Shown here piece by piece: positions 10,117-19,480 of a DNA stretch of 64,000 bases. This DNA comes from CAYNJY01 sp964397755 (GTDB lineage: Bacteria > Patescibacteriota > Microgenomatia > UBA10105 > UBA927). Location: contig CAYNJY010000005.1 of assembly GCA_964397755.1 (NCBI GenBank), positions 1 through 64,000 on the forward strand, given 5' to 3'. The notes under the pieces are model-generated. The model searched no databases. It was not told where the DNA came from and worked only from the letters and a program-made list of their open reading frames with translations. The position numbers were made by a program, and so were the translations under genes. How positions within the stretch are numbered: position 1 is the first letter of the stretch; each line of letters starts with the position of its first letter.

Positions 10117-12117
10117 ATGAATCCTATTAATCTTGCTCTTTGGGGCGGCGCGCTCTCTGTTCTCTATGGACTCTACCTGACCGGAAAGATTATGCGCCTT
10201 CCGAAAGGAACGGCAGACATGAACGCGATTTCCGATGCGATTGCCGAAGGCGCGTCGGCCTTCATCAAGCGCGAATACAGCGCCATCACGCTCATCTCGG
10301 TTGTTATCATCGCCGTCTTATGGATGACCCTGGGGGTATCTTCTGCAATCGCCTTTGCGATTGGAGCATTCTGTTCCGCCCTTGCAGGCGCAATCGGCAT
10401 GAGTGTCGCAGTCCGGGCAAACGTCCGAACCAGCCAAGCGGCGAAACAAGGCCTAGATAGTGCGTTCTCGGTTGCGTTCGCTGGGGGCTCGGTCACCGGG
10501 TTCATAGTTGCCGGACTGGCACTCATCGCTGTTTCCGCAACGTACCTTTTTGTTATTGGTAGCGGGGAAAGCCTGCAGCCGCTCGTTGCCTTGGGTTTCG
10601 GAGGGTCGCTTATTTCCGTGTTCGCCCGACTCGGCGGAGGAATCTATACCAAAGGCGCGGATGTGGGCACTGACATGGTCGGAAAAATTGAGAAGGGGAT
10701 TCCGGAAGATGATCCGCGAAATCCGGGCGTGATCGCTGACTTGGTGGGGGACAATGTCGGCGACGATGCCGGCATGGCCGCGGACCTGTTTGAAACGTAC
10801 GTCGTGACCGCTATTGCGACCATGCTGCTTGGTAAATCGTACCTGCCGCAGTTTTCAGGCGCCGTTGTCTATCCGCTGATCTTGGGAACAGCCGGAATCC
10901 TCGCCGCGATTGCCGGCACGTTTTTCGTGAAATTAGGCCGGTCCAAGGCGATTATGCCAGCGCTCTACAAAGGGCTCATCGCCAGCAGCATCCTCTCGGG
11001 TGGCCTCTTTTATTTCGCGACCCAGTCGTACATGGCGGAAAACGGCCTGTACCAGACGCTCAATCTCTATTTGGCTACGCTGGTTGGGATTCTCGTCACA
11101 CTGGGAATGGTTGTCATAACCGAATTCTATACATCAAAAGGGTTTGCTTCGGTGAAGCGCATTGCCGAGGCTTCCAATACCGGCCACGGCACGAATATCA
11201 TCGCAGGGCTCGCTGTCTCGATGAAGGCGACATTCGCTCCGGTCATTCTCATTGCGGCAGCGATGCTCGCGGCACATTCCCTCGCTGGACTCTATGGGAT
11301 TGCTCTCGCGGCCATGGGCATGCTGTCGCTGACGGGGATCATCATTGCCATCGACGCCTTCGGACCGATCACGGATAACGCCGGCGGCATTGCCGAGATG
11401 ACCAAGCAACCGGAGAAGGTTCGCGACGTCACCGATACGCTTGATGCCGTCGGCAATACGACCAAAGCGGTGACCAAAGGCTATGCCATTGCCTCAGCTG
11501 GGCTTGCGGCGCTCGTCCTTTTTGCAAGTTACACCCAAGAGCTTGGACAGCGCGTATCTCTCGGGTACCGGCTCAATGATCCCTATGTACTCGCCGGGTT
11601 GTTCATCGGTGCTGCCTTGCCGTACGTGTTTGGCGCACTGGCGATGGAAGCCGTGGGGAAGGCTGCGGGCGCTGTCGTCGTTGAGGTACGGAGGCAGTTT
11701 GATTCGATCAAGGGCATTATGGAAGGCGATGCCCGGCCAGAGTACGGAGCGGCTGTTGATATCGTCACCCGCGCGGCGCTGCGGGAGATGATGCTCCCTG
11801 CAGTTATCCCCGTTGCGGCGCCGATACTCGTTGGCTTCTCCCTCGGCCCAGACGCACTCGGAGGGCTCCTCATGGGTACGATCATCACGGGTCTATTCGT
11901 TGCTCTCTCCATGACGACGGGTGGCGCGGCCTGGGATAACGCCAAAAAATATATCGAGGCCGGCCACTTCGGCGGCAAAGGATCACCGGCACACCAGGCA
12001 GCAGTGACCGGCGATACCGTCGGCGACCCCTACAAGGATACCGCCGGCCCGGCGATCAACCCCATGATCAAAGTCACCAATATCGTCGCACTTCTTATTG
12101 CTGGATTTTTGAGATAA
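10117..12117 (+). CDS. hppA: membrane-bound proton-translocating pyrophosphatase, K+-independent type
   Basis: 666 residues with about 16 hydrophobic segments. It couples PPi hydrolysis to ion pumping. Substrate-site motifs are visible: [18 protein letters not shown], the acidic run [20 protein letters not shown], and near the C-terminus [19 protein letters not shown]. The motif GNTTKA carries Lys where K+-dependent enzymes have Ala, so a K+-independent H+-pump is predicted. A strong ribosome site (aaaggagg) lies 10 bases before the ATG. It sits between gyrB and gyrA. Confidence 0.95.
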   Translation: MNPINLALWGGALSVLYGLYLTGKIMRLPKGTADMNAISDAIAEGASAFIKREYSAITLISVVIIAVLWMTLGVSSAIAFAIGAFCSALAGAIGMSVAVRANVRTSQAAKQGLDSAFSVAFAGGSVTGFIVAGLALIAVSATYLFVIGSGESLQPLVALGFGGSLISVFARLGGGIYTKGADVGTDMVGKIEKGIPEDDPRNPGVIADLVGDNVGDDAGMAADLFETYVVTAIATMLLGKSYLPQFSGAVVYPLILGTAGILAAIAGTFFVKLGRSKAIMPALYKGLIASSILSGGLFYFATQSYMAENGLYQTLNLYLATLVGILVTLGMVVITEFYTSKGFASVKRIAEASNTGHGTNIIAGLAVSMKATFAPVILIAAAMLAAHSLAGLYGIALAAMGMLSLTGIIIAIDAFGPITDNAGGIAEMTKQPEKVRDVTDTLDAVGNTTKAVTKGYAIASAGLAALVLFASYTQELGQRVSLGYRLNDPYVLAGLFIGAALPYVFGALAMEAVGKAAGAVVVEVRRQFDSIKGIMEGDARPEYGAAVDIVTRAALREMMLPAVIPVAAPILVGFSLGPDALGGLLMGTIITGLFVALSMTTGGAAWDNAKKYIEAGHFGGKGSPAHQAAVTGDTVGDPYKDTAGPAINPMIKVTNIVALLIAGFLR

Positions 12118-12172
12118 ATCAATCGTGCCGAGGTCGCACGCACATACTCACCCGAGCAAACTTGAAAGTTTT

Positions 12173-14701
12173 ATGAATATCGGAAAAGTTCAACCAACGG
12201 AAATAACCGCCGAGATGAGCACGTCCTACTTGGACTATGCCATGAGCGTGATTGTCGCGCGCGCTTTGCCTGATGTGCGTGATGGGTTAAAGCCCGTGCA
12301 CCGCCGGATCCTTTTTGCCATGCACCAGATGGGGCTCTCCCATACCTCCCGCTACACCAAAAGCGCCAAAGTCGTCGGAGAAGTCCTAGGAAAGTTCCAC
12401 CCGCACGGCGATGCGCCGGTTTACGAAGCGCTCGTTCGGCTCGCGCAAGCTTTCTCCATGCGCTACCCTCTGATCGATGGGCAGGGCAACTTCGGTTCGA
12501 TTGACGGTGATCCGCCGGCTGCCATGCGCTACACCGAAGTACGGCTCGCTGCTATTGCGTCTGAAGTGCTCTTTGATATCGAAAAAGAAACCGTTCCCTT
12601 CATGCCGAACTTTGACAACACGATCAAGGAACCCACGTACTTGCCGGCCAAACTGCCCAATTTGCTCCTCATGGGTTCGGAGGGCATTGCCGTCGGGATG
12701 GCGACGAAGATTCCGCCACACAACCTAAACGAGCTAGTTGATGCGATCGTGTTTATGATTGAAAAAGTGAGAATAGAGATACGTTATACGCGACAAGTGA
12801 TAAGCAAAACAAATCAGTCAACTGTCGATACTTCTCTCTTCTCCTTCAATGTTTCCCTCGAGGACCTCATGCAATGTGTCCAGGGCCCGGACTTCCCGAC
12901 GGCTGGGGCCATCTACGATATTTCAGAAATTAAAAATGCCTATGCTACCGGACGCGGTAAGATCGTCATGCGAGGACGTGCGGAAGTCGAGGAAATCGGC
13001 CAGGGCAAAAGCGCGATAGCCATTACCGAACTTCCGTACCAAGTCAATAAAGCCCAGCTCGTTGCCAAAATTGCGGATCTCGTCAAGGACAAAAAAATAG
13101 ACGGGATAAGCGATTTGCGGGACGAATCAGACCGGCGTGGCATCCGGGTGGTCGTTGAGCTCAAGCGGGATGCCCAACCACATAAGGTACTCAACAACCT
13201 CTACAAACACACCGAGCTCCAATCGACCTTCCCGGTCAACGTCGTCGCCCTCGTCGATGGGACGCCCAAGACGCTGACCCTCAAGGAGATTCTCGAAGAG
13301 TACGTCAAGCACCGGCACACCGTCGTACGCCGGAGAAGTGAATTTGAACTCAAAGAGGCCAAAGCGCGTGAGCATATCCTCGAAGGCCTCACGATCGCGG
13401 TTGATCATATCGACGAGGTTATTGCGATCATTAAGAGGAGCCACGACGCCGAGGAGGCCAAAGGCAAGCTCAAAAGCCGCTTCAAACTGAGTGATATCCA
13501 GGCAACGGCGATACTCGACATGCAGCTTCGCCGGCTGGCCGCTCTTGAACGGCAGAAAATCGAGGATGAACTGGCGATGATCCGCGAAACCATCAGCTAC
13601 CTCGAAGATCTTCTTTCCCACCCTGAAAAAATTCTCAAAGTCATTAAAAACGAACTACTCAAACTCAAAGAACGCTACGGAGACAGCCGAAAAACCCGCG
13701 TTTTCAAAAGCAAAGTCGGGCAGCTTTCAGACGAACAGCTCATAGCCAATGAAAACGCCATCGTCGCCATGAGCGAGGAGGGCTACATCAAACGAATGCC
13801 GCGAACGACGTTTAAGACGCAGGAGAGGGGAGGCAAGGGCGTCATCGGCATGGCGACGAAAGAGGAGGACGCGATTGACCGGCTGGTGTCTGTCCAAACC
13901 CACGACAACATGCTCTTTTTCACGAACCGCGGCAAGGTCTATCAGGTGCGCGTTTGGGATATCCCGGAAGGGAGCCGCCAGAGCAAAGGGCAAGCGGTCG
14001 TCAACCTCATCAACATCGAGCAGACCGAAAAAGTTACCTCTGTCCTTGCCTACAGCCTGAAACGAAGCGAACAGAAAGAAAAGGGTCTCGCGTTTATCCT
14101 CATGGCGACGAAAAAGGGGACGGTGAAAAAAACAAGACTTTCCGAGTACGAAAACATCCGAAGGAACGGCTTAGTCGCAATCAAGCTTGAGCCGGGCGAT
14201 GAGCTCGCATGGGCAAAACTCACCAGCGGGCAGGACGACATACTCCTCGTTACCCATGATGGAAAATCAATTCGCTTTGGTGAATCGGAGGTTCGTCACA
14301 CCGGCCGGGACACCATGGGCGTACGGGGAATACTTCTCAAAGGCGCAAACTTTGTCGTACGCGTGGACGTTATAAATAAGGAAGCGAGAAAAGCAGACTT
14401 CCTCACCATCATGGAGAAGGGGATCGGTAAGAAAACGCCGGTCTCCGGCTTTCCTCGCCAGAGGCGGGGCGGACAGGGAGTCAAAGTCGCGGTCGTGAAA
14501 GACAAAACCGGCAAAGTCGCCGTTTCCCAACTCGTACCGGCCGGATGCGAGAGTGTCGTCCTCACCTCTACCCACGGCCAGGTCGTCAAGCTTCCTATTT
14601 CCTCCGTTCCCCGGCTCAGCCGGGCCACCAGCGGCGTCATCCTGATGCGCTTTACCGATAAGAAAGATACAATAGCCGCAGCCACGTGTTTAACAAAGTG
14701 A
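12173..14701 (+). CDS. gyrA: DNA gyrase subunit A
   Basis: About 842 residues from the ATG at 12173 ([12 protein letters not shown]). A GTG at 12125 is possible but has no ribosome site. The catalytic Tyr lies in [12 protein letters not shown]. The breakage-reunion domain is followed by the six-bladed C-terminal DNA-wrapping domain with repeats such as [17 protein letters not shown]. The quinolone region reads [10 protein letters not shown], so the positions of E. coli Ser83, Ala84 and Asp87 are Ala, Pro and Glu. About 28 extra residues (around [16 protein letters not shown], near 12770-12850) interrupt the segment before [13 protein letters not shown]. Confidence 0.94.
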   Translation: MNIGKVQPTEITAEMSTSYLDYAMSVIVARALPDVRDGLKPVHRRILFAMHQMGLSHTSRYTKSAKVVGEVLGKFHPHGDAPVYEALVRLAQAFSMRYPLIDGQGNFGSIDGDPPAAMRYTEVRLAAIASEVLFDIEKETVPFMPNFDNTIKEPTYLPAKLPNLLLMGSEGIAVGMATKIPPHNLNELVDAIVFMIEKVRIEIRYTRQVISKTNQSTVDTSLFSFNVSLEDLMQCVQGPDFPTAGAIYDISEIKNAYATGRGKIVMRGRAEVEEIGQGKSAIAITELPYQVNKAQLVAKIADLVKDKKIDGISDLRDESDRRGIRVVVELKRDAQPHKVLNNLYKHTELQSTFPVNVVALVDGTPKTLTLKEILEEYVKHRHTVVRRRSEFELKEAKAREHILEGLTIAVDHIDEVIAIIKRSHDAEEAKGKLKSRFKLSDIQATAILDMQLRRLAALERQKIEDELAMIRETISYLEDLLSHPEKILKVIKNELLKLKERYGDSRKTRVFKSKVGQLSDEQLIANENAIVAMSEEGYIKRMPRTTFKTQERGGKGVIGMATKEEDAIDRLVSVQTHDNMLFFTNRGKVYQVRVWDIPEGSRQSKGQAVVNLINIEQTEKVTSVLAYSLKRSEQKEKGLAFILMATKKGTVKKTRLSEYENIRRNGLVAIKLEPGDELAWAKLTSGQDDILLVTHDGKSIRFGESEVRHTGRDTMGVRGILLKGANFVVRVDVINKEARKADFLTIMEKGIGKKTPVSGFPRQRRGGQGVKVAVVKDKTGKVAVSQLVPAGCESVVLTSTHGQVVKLPISSVPRLSRATSGVILMRFTDKKDTIAAATCLTK

Positions 14702-14707
14702 CGAGCC

Positions 14708-14954
14708 ATGGTCATTAAACCTGACCCCAAAAAAAATTCAAACCGCTCCCGAAGGATGGGTGTGGGACTACCCGATACCCTCCGATGATGTTGGCATTTC
14801 CTACCAAGAATACCATGGCAGGGGACCGGAGAAGGGGTGGTGGGTCAACACCGTCTGCTGGGAGGCGTACATCGTCACCAGCGGCATTGCCACAGTATAT
14901 ATTGACGATCAGGTTTTCAATATCAAAAAGGGTGATGTCATCGTGGAAGAATAA
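14708..14954 (+). pseudogene. short cupin-like protein with apparent frameshift at an A8 run
   Basis: The ATG at 14708 reads MVIKPDPKK and then enters the wrong frame at eight A's (14729-14736). One A fewer joins it to an 80-residue frame continuing through APEGWVWDYPIPSDDVG and ending TVYIDDQVFNIKKGDVIVEE. The ending resembles the cupin GDVI/V strand. Either this is an assembly or sequencing error in the homopolymer, a true mutation, or slippage during expression. It starts 6 bases after gyrA stops. Even when joined the product is short for a cupin. Confidence 0.45.
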
Positions 14955-14969
14955 GGTACTCCCCAATTT

Positions 14970-14978
14970 TGGTATACT
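14970..14978 (+). promoter_or_regulatory. extended -10 promoter for folD (TGGTATACT)
   Basis: TGn extended -10 with TATACT, 6 bases before the folD ATG, pointing to a leaderless mRNA. No good -35 is visible, as expected for an extended -10. Confidence 0.65.
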
Positions 14979-14984
14979 GATTTC

Positions 14985-15848
14985 ATGGTTGTCGACGGAA
15001 AAGGCATTGCCGAGGGCATACTCGCTGGACTTTCCTTCGAGGTTGCCAAACTCAAACATCGGGGGGTCACGCCAACGCTCGCAGTAATCCTCGTCGGCGA
15101 TAATCCCGCGTCGGCTGCCTACATCAGGCAAAAGCAGAAAGCAGCCGAGCGGATCGGCGCCAAACTCATCCTCTCCCAACTGTCAGCCACTGTAGATATT
15201 CAAGATATCAATTTAACAATTCAACAATTTAACAATGATAATAATGTTCACGGCCTCATCGTCCAGCGGCCGCTCCCAAAGGCCCTCGGCGACGACACTA
15301 CAGTACTACATAGTGTTGTAGTGGCAAAGGATGTGGATGGATTTGTGCCGGGCTCGCCGTTTGAGGTACCAGTCGCGATAGCGGTCGGGGAGATGCTTCG
15401 CAATGTCACATGTCACATATCAAATATCAAATATGAAGAACTGAAGGAAAAAAAATTCATCAATTGGCTGAAATCAAAAAATATTGTCGTTATTGGAAAA
15501 GGGGAAACGGCAGGGAAACCGATCGCCGCTTACCTCCAGAAACTAAATTGTACGATATCTATAATTCATTCGCAAACTCCACATCCAACAGAAATAATGC
15601 GGCAGGCAGATATCATCATAAGTTGCGTGGGGAAGAAGCGCGTCGTGACAGCTTCCGCCATCAAGCCCAGCGTAATCCTTGTTAGCGTCGGTCTCTGGCG
15701 AGATCGTGAAGGAAAACTCCGCGGCGATTACGACGAAGAGGAAGTTGGAAGGATCGCCTCCTTCTATACGCCCACGCCTGGCGGCGTTGGCCCAGTCAAT
15801 GTGGCCTGTCTTATGCAAAACCTGCTCAAGGCCGCTCAGGGTCAGTGA
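14985..15848 (+). CDS. folD: bifunctional methylenetetrahydrofolate dehydrogenase/cyclohydrolase
   Basis: 287 residues. It interconverts 5,10-methylene-, methenyl- and formyl-THF for one-carbon supply. Motifs: SAAYIRQKQKAAERIG with the catalytic Lys, VHGLIVQRPLPK, KDVDGF, the NAD(P) fold VVIGKGETAGKPIAAYL and PTPGGVGPVNVACLMQN. Two stretches (DINLTIQQFNNDNN and CHISNIKYEELKEKK) are encoded by period-8 and period-7 tandem repeats at 15209-15237 and 15406-15433 and look like in-frame expansions at loops. Confidence 0.95.
   Translation: MVVDGKGIAEGILAGLSFEVAKLKHRGVTPTLAVILVGDNPASAAYIRQKQKAAERIGAKLILSQLSATVDIQDINLTIQQFNNDNNVHGLIVQRPLPKALGDDTTVLHSVVVAKDVDGFVPGSPFEVPVAIAVGEMLRNVTCHISNIKYEELKEKKFINWLKSKNIVVIGKGETAGKPIAAYLQKLNCTISIIHSQTPHPTEIMRQADIIISCVGKKRVVTASAIKPSVILVSVGLWRDREGKLRGDYDEEEVGRIASFYTPTPGGVGPVNVACLMQNLLKAAQGQ
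15209..15237. repeat. period-8 tandem repeat in folD
   Basis: Units caatttaa, caattcaa, caatttaa and a partial fourth unit. Read in frame within folD before the VHGLIVQ strand. Confidence 0.75.
15406..15433. repeat. 4-unit heptamer repeat in folD
   Basis: Units tcacatg, tcacata, tcaaata, tcaaata in exact phase, translated as part of a loop before the NAD(P)-binding domain. Confidence 0.8.
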
Positions 15849-15868
15849 GAACTACATTACTATAGGTC

Positions 15869-15897
15869 TTGATTGCTCCGACCACTACCTCTACAAT
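15869..15897 (+). promoter_or_regulatory. promoter TTGATT-N17-TACAAT
   Basis: Both boxes are close to consensus at 17-base spacing. The start site near 15904 favours the ATG at 15944 for the downstream peptidase-like gene. Confidence 0.6.
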
Positions 15898-15943
15898 TAT
15901 CTTTCACCAACGCCCCGCTCAAACATTTCTTTTCTCGCGAAGT

Positions 15944-16561
15944 ATGGGAAGATCAAAAGTCACGACTATGTATCAGCCATCGGATGAGCCAGCCTGCGGA
16001 CCGGCTGCTATCAAACACGCCCTGGCGATCCTAGGCAAGCGAGCATCGTTCACAAAACTCCGGGAAATGTGCAAGGTCACACGAAACGGCACGTCAACAC
16101 ACGAAATGATTCGAGCCGTTCATCGTCTTGGACTCCCGGCACTCCTTGTAAAAAGTGCAACGCTTCGGCACATTCAGAGCGCGCTACGATACTCGCCGAA
16201 TAAAATGCGGGCGGTCATGGTGAGCTATCTTTACGAACTTGATGAGAACGAACAGCCGCACCCGGAATCCGGCCACTGGGCCACCGTTTCAAGCTTCCTT
16301 GCCAGTAAAAGCCGCATTGTTCTCTTTGACAGCTGCAGCGGGCGAAAAAAATCGTACCAGTGGAGCGAATTTCGGGACCGTTGGACTGATTATGATTACC
16401 AGCGAAGGAGACTTAGGGCGCGCGGACGGCGATTTCAGCTTATTCGCCGCTGGCAGCCGCAGCTTCTCCTGATCGTCGCAAAGCGGGCAGATGACCTCCC
16501 GCATTTTCAAATACCAACTGCCCGCGTCTTTCTCCCCGGCCAGGGTCAGACCTCGATTTGA
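15944..16561 (+). CDS. C39-like cysteine peptidase domain protein
   Basis: About 205 residues. The N-terminal pattern YQPSDEPACGPAAIKHALAIL matches the Gln and Cys of the C39/papain-like fold. SGHWATVSSF supplies a His and LFDSCSG a candidate third residue. There is no signal peptide, transporter or leader gene nearby, so a bacteriocin-processing role is not supported; it may be a stand-alone peptidase. The last residues (GQGQTSI) and the stop are encoded by the left arm of the inverted-repeat element at 16540, so the natural C-terminus may have been replaced. Confidence 0.6.
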   Translation: MGRSKVTTMYQPSDEPACGPAAIKHALAILGKRASFTKLREMCKVTRNGTSTHEMIRAVHRLGLPALLVKSATLRHIQSALRYSPNKMRAVMVSYLYELDENEQPHPESGHWATVSSFLASKSRIVLFDSCSGRKKSYQWSEFRDRWTDYDYQRRRLRARGRRFQLIRRWQPQLLLIVAKRADDLPHFQIPTARVFLPGQGQTSI

Positions 16562-16727
16562 GCGTTGCAACGCTCTGGCGGCGTACAATATTCCTTCTCT
16601 GTTAGCCTCGAAGCAACCTCCCTATGGTACCTGGATAGCCCGTCAGGACAAGAAAATCAACCCGTTCGACGGTATGAGCTCAGGGTTGATACTGAGTGCC
16701 GTCGAATGTATCAAGGTCTGACCCTGG
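16540..16727. mobile_element. 188-base element with 18-base terminal inverted repeats (copy 1)
   Basis: The ends ccagggtcagacctcgat and atcaaggtctgaccctgg are inverted repeats with one mismatch (G-U compatible in RNA). Inside are a perfect 16-base palindrome (16560-16575) and an 8-bp stem (16656-16663 with 16683-16690). No ORF inside. It fills the gap between two convergent genes and its right end touches the xerD stop codon. A second element with the same ends is at 51313-51454. It resembles a MITE or a large REP-type element and may also act as a bidirectional terminator. Confidence 0.7.
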
Positions 16728-17669
16728 TTAGCGGCGGTGAAAGCGCTCGTGGATTTGGCGGAGCTGGGGATTGGTCACATGCGTGTAAATTTGCGTTGTT
16801 GAGACGTTTTTGTGTCCCAGAAGCTCCTGAATCGCCCGCAGGTCAGCGCCGCTGGAGAGAAGGTCTGTAGCGAAACTATGGCGCAGTCCATGCGGGGTAA
16901 TTTTTATCGGCAGCCTGGCTTTTCGCACGTACTTTTCAACCATCCGCTGGACGCTCCGTGCCGTGAGCCTTAAGCTCTGGCCAGTTCTATCTCCTTCAGC
17001 CGGTTTCTTCCCGCTGTAGCGGATAAAAAGCGGCTGCAGGGCGTCTTTGCGAGAGGCGATATAGCGTTTGAGCCATTCGGCAGCGGTTTCTGAGAGGAAT
17101 ACCACCCGCGCCCGACGTCCTTTACCGATGACCCCAAACTCGCGGCGATCAAGGTTGACCTGACCACGATTGAGGCTTACAAGTTCCGAGACCCGCAGTC
17201 CGGTCGAGAATAATACCTCAAAAATAGCCTTATCGCGCAGGCCCTCAGGTTTTGAGATTTCGGGCATATTGAGGAGCCGCTCCACTGCCTCGCGCTCAAG
17301 AAACTTGATCGACCGGCTTTCCGCCTTGGGTAGATCTATCTGGTCAGGAGCCATCGCCGTAATCCCGCGCTTCCCCAGGTACTTGAGAAAACTCCGGAGT
17401 GCTATGAGGTGGTAGTTTTGTGTAATGCGCTTGAGGCTTAAGTTTCGCTCATCGGTAAAACGCGAGAGGTAGAGCCGGTATTGGCGAATATTTTCTGCGG
17501 TTACATCAGAATTTTTCACAGATTTCACGGATGGAGTGGGGGATTGGCCAGTCAAGAAGCCCAGAAACCGATTTAGATAATGCCGATAGTTGCGGATTGT
17601 GAGCTTACTCACATTGCGCTCAATTTCGAGGTATTCTAGGAAATCGGTAATAAGCTGGTGTAGATTCAT
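16728..17669 (-). CDS. xerD: XerC/XerD-type tyrosine recombinase
   Basis: About 313 residues from the ATG at 17669. N-terminal SAM-like core-binding domain (MNLHQLITDFLEYLEIERNV). Catalytic residues: Arg in STGLRVSEL, Lys in VIGKGRRARV, His/Arg in HGLRHSFATDLL, His in LLGHKNVST and Tyr in QIYTHVT. It probably resolves chromosome dimers at dif, since CPR genomes often have a single Xer protein. Gly-Lys-rich linkers are normal for the family. Two large hairpins lie just upstream (17675-17753). Confidence 0.9.
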   Translation of the reverse strand: MNLHQLITDFLEYLEIERNVSKLTIRNYRHYLNRFLGFLTGQSPTPSVKSVKNSDVTAENIRQYRLYLSRFTDERNLSLKRITQNYHLIALRSFLKYLGKRGITAMAPDQIDLPKAESRSIKFLEREAVERLLNMPEISKPEGLRDKAIFEVLFSTGLRVSELVSLNRGQVNLDRREFGVIGKGRRARVVFLSETAAEWLKRYIASRKDALQPLFIRYSGKKPAEGDRTGQSLRLTARSVQRMVEKYVRKARLPIKITPHGLRHSFATDLLSSGADLRAIQELLGHKNVSTTQIYTHVTNPQLRQIHERFHRR

Positions 17670-17674
17670 AATTA

Positions 17675-17716
17675 GGCAAGATTTTACGATGATGCTGGCG
17701 TCGTAACAATCTTGCC
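17675..17716. promoter_or_regulatory. large imperfect hairpin upstream of xerD
   Basis: ggcaagatt pairs with aatcttgcc (9 bp) and the inner ttacga with tcgtaa (6 bp), with a one-base bulge. It sits between divergent xerD and the 2H gene. Could be a recombinase or regulatory site; function unknown. Confidence 0.55.
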
Positions 17717-17717
17717 G

Positions 17718-17753
17718 GGATTGTGACGTTTCATGCAAACGTCCTCACAATCC
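17718..17753. promoter_or_regulatory. second large imperfect hairpin upstream of xerD
   Basis: ggattgtga pairs with tcacaatcc and cgttt with aaacg, with a 3-base bulge. It starts 2 bases after the first hairpin. The arrangement (outer 9 bp, inner 5-6 bp, one-sided bulge) is similar to its neighbour although the sequences differ. Confidence 0.55.
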
Positions 17754-17775
17754 ATGATGTGCGACGTCAGTTCAT

Positions 17776-17802
17776 TTGTCAAGACTCTCCCTGTGCTAGA
17801 AT
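17776..17802 (+). promoter_or_regulatory. promoter TTGTCA-N15-TAGAAT
   Basis: -35-like and -10-like boxes with a short 15-base spacer; the -10 ends 7 bases before the ATG at 17810. Suggests a leaderless transcript. Confidence 0.5.
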
Positions 17803-17809
17803 AAAACCC

Positions 17810-18514
17810 ATGACACCTTTTCAGCAAAAACAGCTTTCTCTAATGCGCCAAATGGAGGTTCAATCACTCACCGGATCCACCAAGTCAACCGTCGTTCCAA
17901 TCCTCGCTGATTACGGAAACGACCAGCAACTCTCCTTAACGACTGTAGCGTTTTTGTCGTCTGAAGTGGCTCGCACGATACACGAAAAAATCATTGAACC
18001 ACTTTCTTCCCTGGAACCGGATTTCTATTACTATCAAGATACATCAATGCATCTAACAATCAATAATATCCGGGTTATCAGTAATCCGCCACAGTACAGT
18101 CAAAAAGATATCGCAACCGCACAGCGATTGCTTTCGGAACTCATTCCGCAGTATCGTCCATTTCGCATTGCGTTTACAGGCGTCCTTCGTATGCCAACGA
18201 GTCTCTCTGTTATCGCTCTCGTAACTCCTGAATACGATCGATTCGTGCGCGTTCTCCGGCGTAAACTTTTCGATAGAGGCATCCCGGATGATAAACAATA
18301 CTTTACCGACGAAATGATTTTCGGTAATACCACGGTGTGCCGGTTTACTCACCAGCCGTCGCAGAAATTTATTTCTGAAGTCTCTCGTCATCGATCCGCC
18401 CATTTTGGCGACATGGACATCACAGAGGTTTCGCTTATTGAAACAAATGCCGGCTGCCATCCGTCGAAAACTCATATTTTTGATACGTACCGGTTTCGGC
18501 AAACCGCCAAATAG
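17810..18514 (+). CDS. 2H phosphoesterase-like protein
   Basis: About 234 residues. The pattern MHLTINNIRV matches the first HxT motif of the 2H superfamily (RNA ligase/cyclic phosphodiesterase-like). The expected second motif appears as CRFTHQ, with Cys in place of His, so the second catalytic half may be degraded or adapted. Fold-level similarity only, no substrate predicted. It is divergent from xerD. An upstream in-frame start at 17723 would run through the promoter and hairpin and is rejected. Confidence 0.55.
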   Translation: MTPFQQKQLSLMRQMEVQSLTGSTKSTVVPILADYGNDQQLSLTTVAFLSSEVARTIHEKIIEPLSSLEPDFYYYQDTSMHLTINNIRVISNPPQYSQKDIATAQRLLSELIPQYRPFRIAFTGVLRMPTSLSVIALVTPEYDRFVRVLRRKLFDRGIPDDKQYFTDEMIFGNTTVCRFTHQPSQKFISEVSRHRSAHFGDMDITEVSLIETNAGCHPSKTHIFDTYRFRQTAK

Positions 18515-19480
18515 GTTCGCTTCATTTTTAAGCCCCTGTAGTGACCTAGAATGGATTATTTATCTAATGGACTACCAGATGATCATCTCTGTGGTGGGAG
18601 ACACGTGGATGTGAATATCAATTTATTTTTCAAAACTCGTTTGGCGACGGTTTCAGAAACGTCGCAACAACGAGTGCATACTTTTGTGTACGTACACACG
18701 TACGTCGCAAAAGTATTAATGTGCGACCTTATACGTTTTCCCCCTGCCGGGTGGCTTGGACGTCATTTCGCAAAGAAGAAACTTCAAGGTGTCTGACAAC
18801 CACCGTGATATATCCTGAGGGGAGGAGGAAGGCTCCTCTCCAAACTGGAGAGCACGAAGTCAGCTTCTCAGTGCGCGCACAGTGTCTGACACGAGATACC
18901 TCACATACGCGAGGAGGAGCGATGTGCTGCGCGACCGGCTTTCGGGTTTCTTTTTAATATAATTATTTAGAGCGTTACAGAGCTCCAAATACATAATTTT
19001 AAGGCTATCGCAACCCTGCTTCGTGTTTCGTGCGCTACCATACGTGTTCTACTTTCGTTCGGGAGCGTACAAGCGCTTCTAAGAGGACACTGCTCGCCCT
19101 ATCATGTGCTTTAAGGGTTCGTTCATTCGGGTTTATTTAGCCTATCCTGACAATCCAAAGTCTCGTTTTTGAGGCTAAAATCAACGACTATTCTATTGCC
19201 TATTAATTTCAATTTGGAGCGTAGCAACAATCCAAACTTCTATTTTTACGCACACATTCTGTACTCAAGGGAGAGTGGACGAGAGAAGAACAAGAGAGAA
19301 AGGAACTCGCGTTGCTTCGTGAAATACTAAGCCAATATCCGTGAAAATAATTATCCACACTTCGCCACGTCGAGACGTCGGGGCTCAGTGCAAGCACAAG
19401 CTCTTCTATACCCTATAGTTTTCCTCCCTTATGAAGTATCAAACTATATCAAGCAGTGCAAAGCACCCTACTCCCCTGCC
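18515..19480. other. 966-base region without a convincing gene; structured
   Basis: Short ORFs here lack family features, ribosome sites or plausible codon use. Visible structure: a hairpin at 18644-18665 (gcgac/gtcgc with inner gttt/aaac), a long one at 18678-18716 (atacttttg/caaaagtat with inner gtacgt/acgtac), a G-A-rich stretch near 18815-18860 that can fold on itself, and an 8-bp pair tttagcct/aggctaaa near 19138-19184. The 3' half is A+T rich. A consensus DnaA box TTATCCACA is at 19351-19359. It could hold a non-coding RNA or be decayed DNA. Confidence 0.5.
18678..18716. repeat. long palindrome in gene-free region
   Basis: Outer 9-bp arms atacttttg/caaaagtat and inner 6-bp arms gtacgt/acgtac with a 4-base loop. 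No T run on either side, so not a typical terminator. Confidence 0.6.

Noticed and set aside
15944..16561. Bacteriocin export system around the C39-like protein
   Set aside because: No ABC transporter domain, no leader peptide with a double-glycine site and no immunity-like gene nearby.
17723..17809. Longer N-terminus of the 2H-like protein
   Set aside because: It would translate the second hairpin and the promoter; the ATG at 17810 sits directly behind a -10 box.
19351..19359. Perfect DnaA box TTATCCACA as a sign of the replication origin
   Set aside because: Only one box, no cluster, and no dnaA, dnaN or parAB nearby. Kept only as a remark in the gene-free region.
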